This document shows, piece by piece, positions 6,888 to 7,599 of a stretch of DNA of 7,599 nucleotides; the first letter of the stretch is position 1; every line of letters begins with the position of its first letter. This DNA is from Candidatus Zophobacter franzmannii (GTDB lineage Bacteria; Cloacimonadota; Cloacimonadia; Cloacimonadales; JAFGVF01), in contig JAVCCX010000063.1 in assembly GCA_030765245.1 (NCBI GenBank), positions 1 through 7,599 of the forward strand. The letters are read 5' to 3'. Below the pieces are notes generated by a model, which saw nothing but the letters and a program-made list of their open reading frames with translations, did no database searches and was not told where the DNA came from. Both the position numbers and the translations under genes were made by a program.

Positions 6888-7599
6888 ATAACCCTCTTAG
6901 GTGGTTTAGTCTTTTGTGGTTTCTTTCCATACCATGTAAACAGGTTCATCTGTCCCATAGGTACAGTTATTAAGTATAAAGCAGGCATCATAAACGCCCA
7001 GATTGGGTAAAACCAAACTCTATTTGGTTGAACATCTAAATATCTGAAACTTACTTTGAAGAGAATTATCTCTAAAACTCCCCTTAGTAGTGAAAAAATA
7101 ACTGCCCACTCCCATTGTAAGAACACTAAGGCAATCACACATGAGTAATAGATAAGAACAAGGAATATTGACCAAAAATAGATGGGTCTGAGCTTCATCT
7201 GCCATTTTACATTCCAAGCCCATCGGCTTCTTTGATTTATCAGCTCTTTCCAACCAACAATTCTGTTAGTATATACAAAGCTCTCTTTCTCAAAATTGAA
7301 TATTGTTTTTAACCCTTTCTTACGCATAATCTGGAGTAGATTAACATCATCACCTGAAATAAGGTGTCTAATGGAGTCAAAACCACCAACAGAGTCAAAG
7401 GCTTTTCTTGTGTAAGCAAGGTTCTGTCCTATACATGTAAGACCATGTCCCCAAGCATAAGAACCTAAAACAGCCGCGTATAAGGCAGCAAAGTCAAAGA
7501 ATTCAAACTTATGTAGAATTGAAGCTTTCGCCCAATTCTTAATCTCAATCCTTGAGTAACCTGCAACAAGTGCAATTGAGTCATCATAGAATGCATGCA
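6884..7599 (-). CDS. Family 2 membrane glycosyltransferase, C-terminal part (5' end outside window)
   Basis: The open frame runs in from the right edge (first complete codon ends at 7597) and gives 237 visible residues; the start codon is outside the window, and the Met at 7327 is internal. Visible residues show a GT-A family 2 pattern: GQNLAYTRKAFDSVGGFD followed by an SGDD acidic motif, then NQRSRWAWN, a Q-x-x-R-W motif typical of family 2 enzymes that transfer sugars from nucleotide donors. After it come about three hydrophobic segments (from PIYFWSIFLVLIYY to FYPIWAFMMPALYLITV) and a basic tail (GKKPQKTKPPKRVI), so the enzyme is likely anchored in the inner membrane with a cytoplasmic catalytic domain. 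Its stop overlaps the next start by four bases (ATGA), so it is probably co-translated with the GlmU-like gene, whose product could be a nucleotide-sugar donor. Family assignment is strong; the sugar and acceptor cannot be read from sequence. Confidence 0.87.
   Translation of the reverse strand, partial: HAFYDDSIALVAGYSRIEIKNWAKASILHKFEFFDFAALYAAVLGSYAWGHGLTCIGQNLAYTRKAFDSVGGFDSIRHLISGDDVNLLQIMRKKGLKTIFNFEKESFVYTNRIVGWKELINQRSRWAWNVKWQMKLRPIYFWSIFLVLIYYSCVIALVFLQWEWAVIFSLLRGVLEIILFKVSFRYLDVQPNRVWFYPIWAFMMPALYLITVPMGQMNLFTWYGKKPQKTKPPKRVI

Noticed and set aside
7020..7253. Minus-strand open frame of 77 codons inside the glycosyltransferase
   Set aside because: Out-of-frame shadow; the main frame holds the Q-x-x-R-W motif and membrane segments.
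7325..7327. ATG as the start of a separate 147-residue membrane protein
   Set aside because: The same frame continues upstream with GQNLAYTRKAFDSVGGFD and SGDD, clear glycosyltransferase sequence, to the window edge.
7592..7599. Palindrome TGCATGCA at the right edge
   Set aside because: Only eight bases, inside a coding frame and at the boundary; no sign of an attachment or operator site.
1..7599. A defence, mobile or otherwise undescribed multi-gene system
   Set aside because: Every gene belongs to a recognisable household family; no repeats, transposase, integrase, toxin-antitoxin pair or CRISPR pattern was seen on either strand.

Overview
The window is a tightly packed bacterial gene block with every supported gene on the minus strand, so genes are read from high to low coordinates. 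DNA is AT-rich (by eye a little under 40% G+C). An alternative GlmU-type nucleotidyltransferase, a cysteine-rich PSP1/RicT protein, a two-domain ThyX-like protein and a divergent phosphoglycerate kinase point to an anaerobic bacterium of the FCB side of the tree (Cloacimonadota or a relative). This placement is inference from gene content, not from a marker-gene tree.

In transcription order: (1) the C-terminal part of a membrane-anchored family 2 glycosyltransferase, cut by the right edge; (2) a GlmU-like sugar-1-phosphate nucleotidyl/acyltransferase with a left-handed beta-helix; (3) a PSP1/RicT-family protein; (4) rlmN, the radical-SAM RNA methyltransferase; (5) deoC, deoxyribose-phosphate aldolase with an unusual N-terminal extension; (6) a two-domain FAD-dependent thymidylate synthase-like gene whose reading frame is broken near its 5' end; (7) a short RlpA-like lipoprotein; (8) psuG, pseudouridine-5'-phosphate glycosidase; (9) the first 81 codons of a divergent phosphoglycerate kinase, cut by the left edge.

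Junctions are overlaps of 4, 4, 20 and 4 bases or gaps of 3, 14, 16 and 31 bases. There is no visible room for an internal promoter or terminator, so all nine genes could share one transcript with translational coupling. Functions fall into three groups: cell envelope (glycosyltransferase, GlmU-like, RlpA), RNA/translation quality (RlmN, perhaps PSP1), and nucleotide or pentose-phosphate metabolism feeding glycolysis (DeoC, ThyX-like, PsuG, PGK).

The clearest anomaly is the thyX reading frame: residues 1-46 lie in one frame and the rest in another, offset by one extra base near 2860. No stretch over 300 bases lacks a gene, and I see no RNA gene, mobile element, CRISPR array or convincing undescribed multi-gene system.
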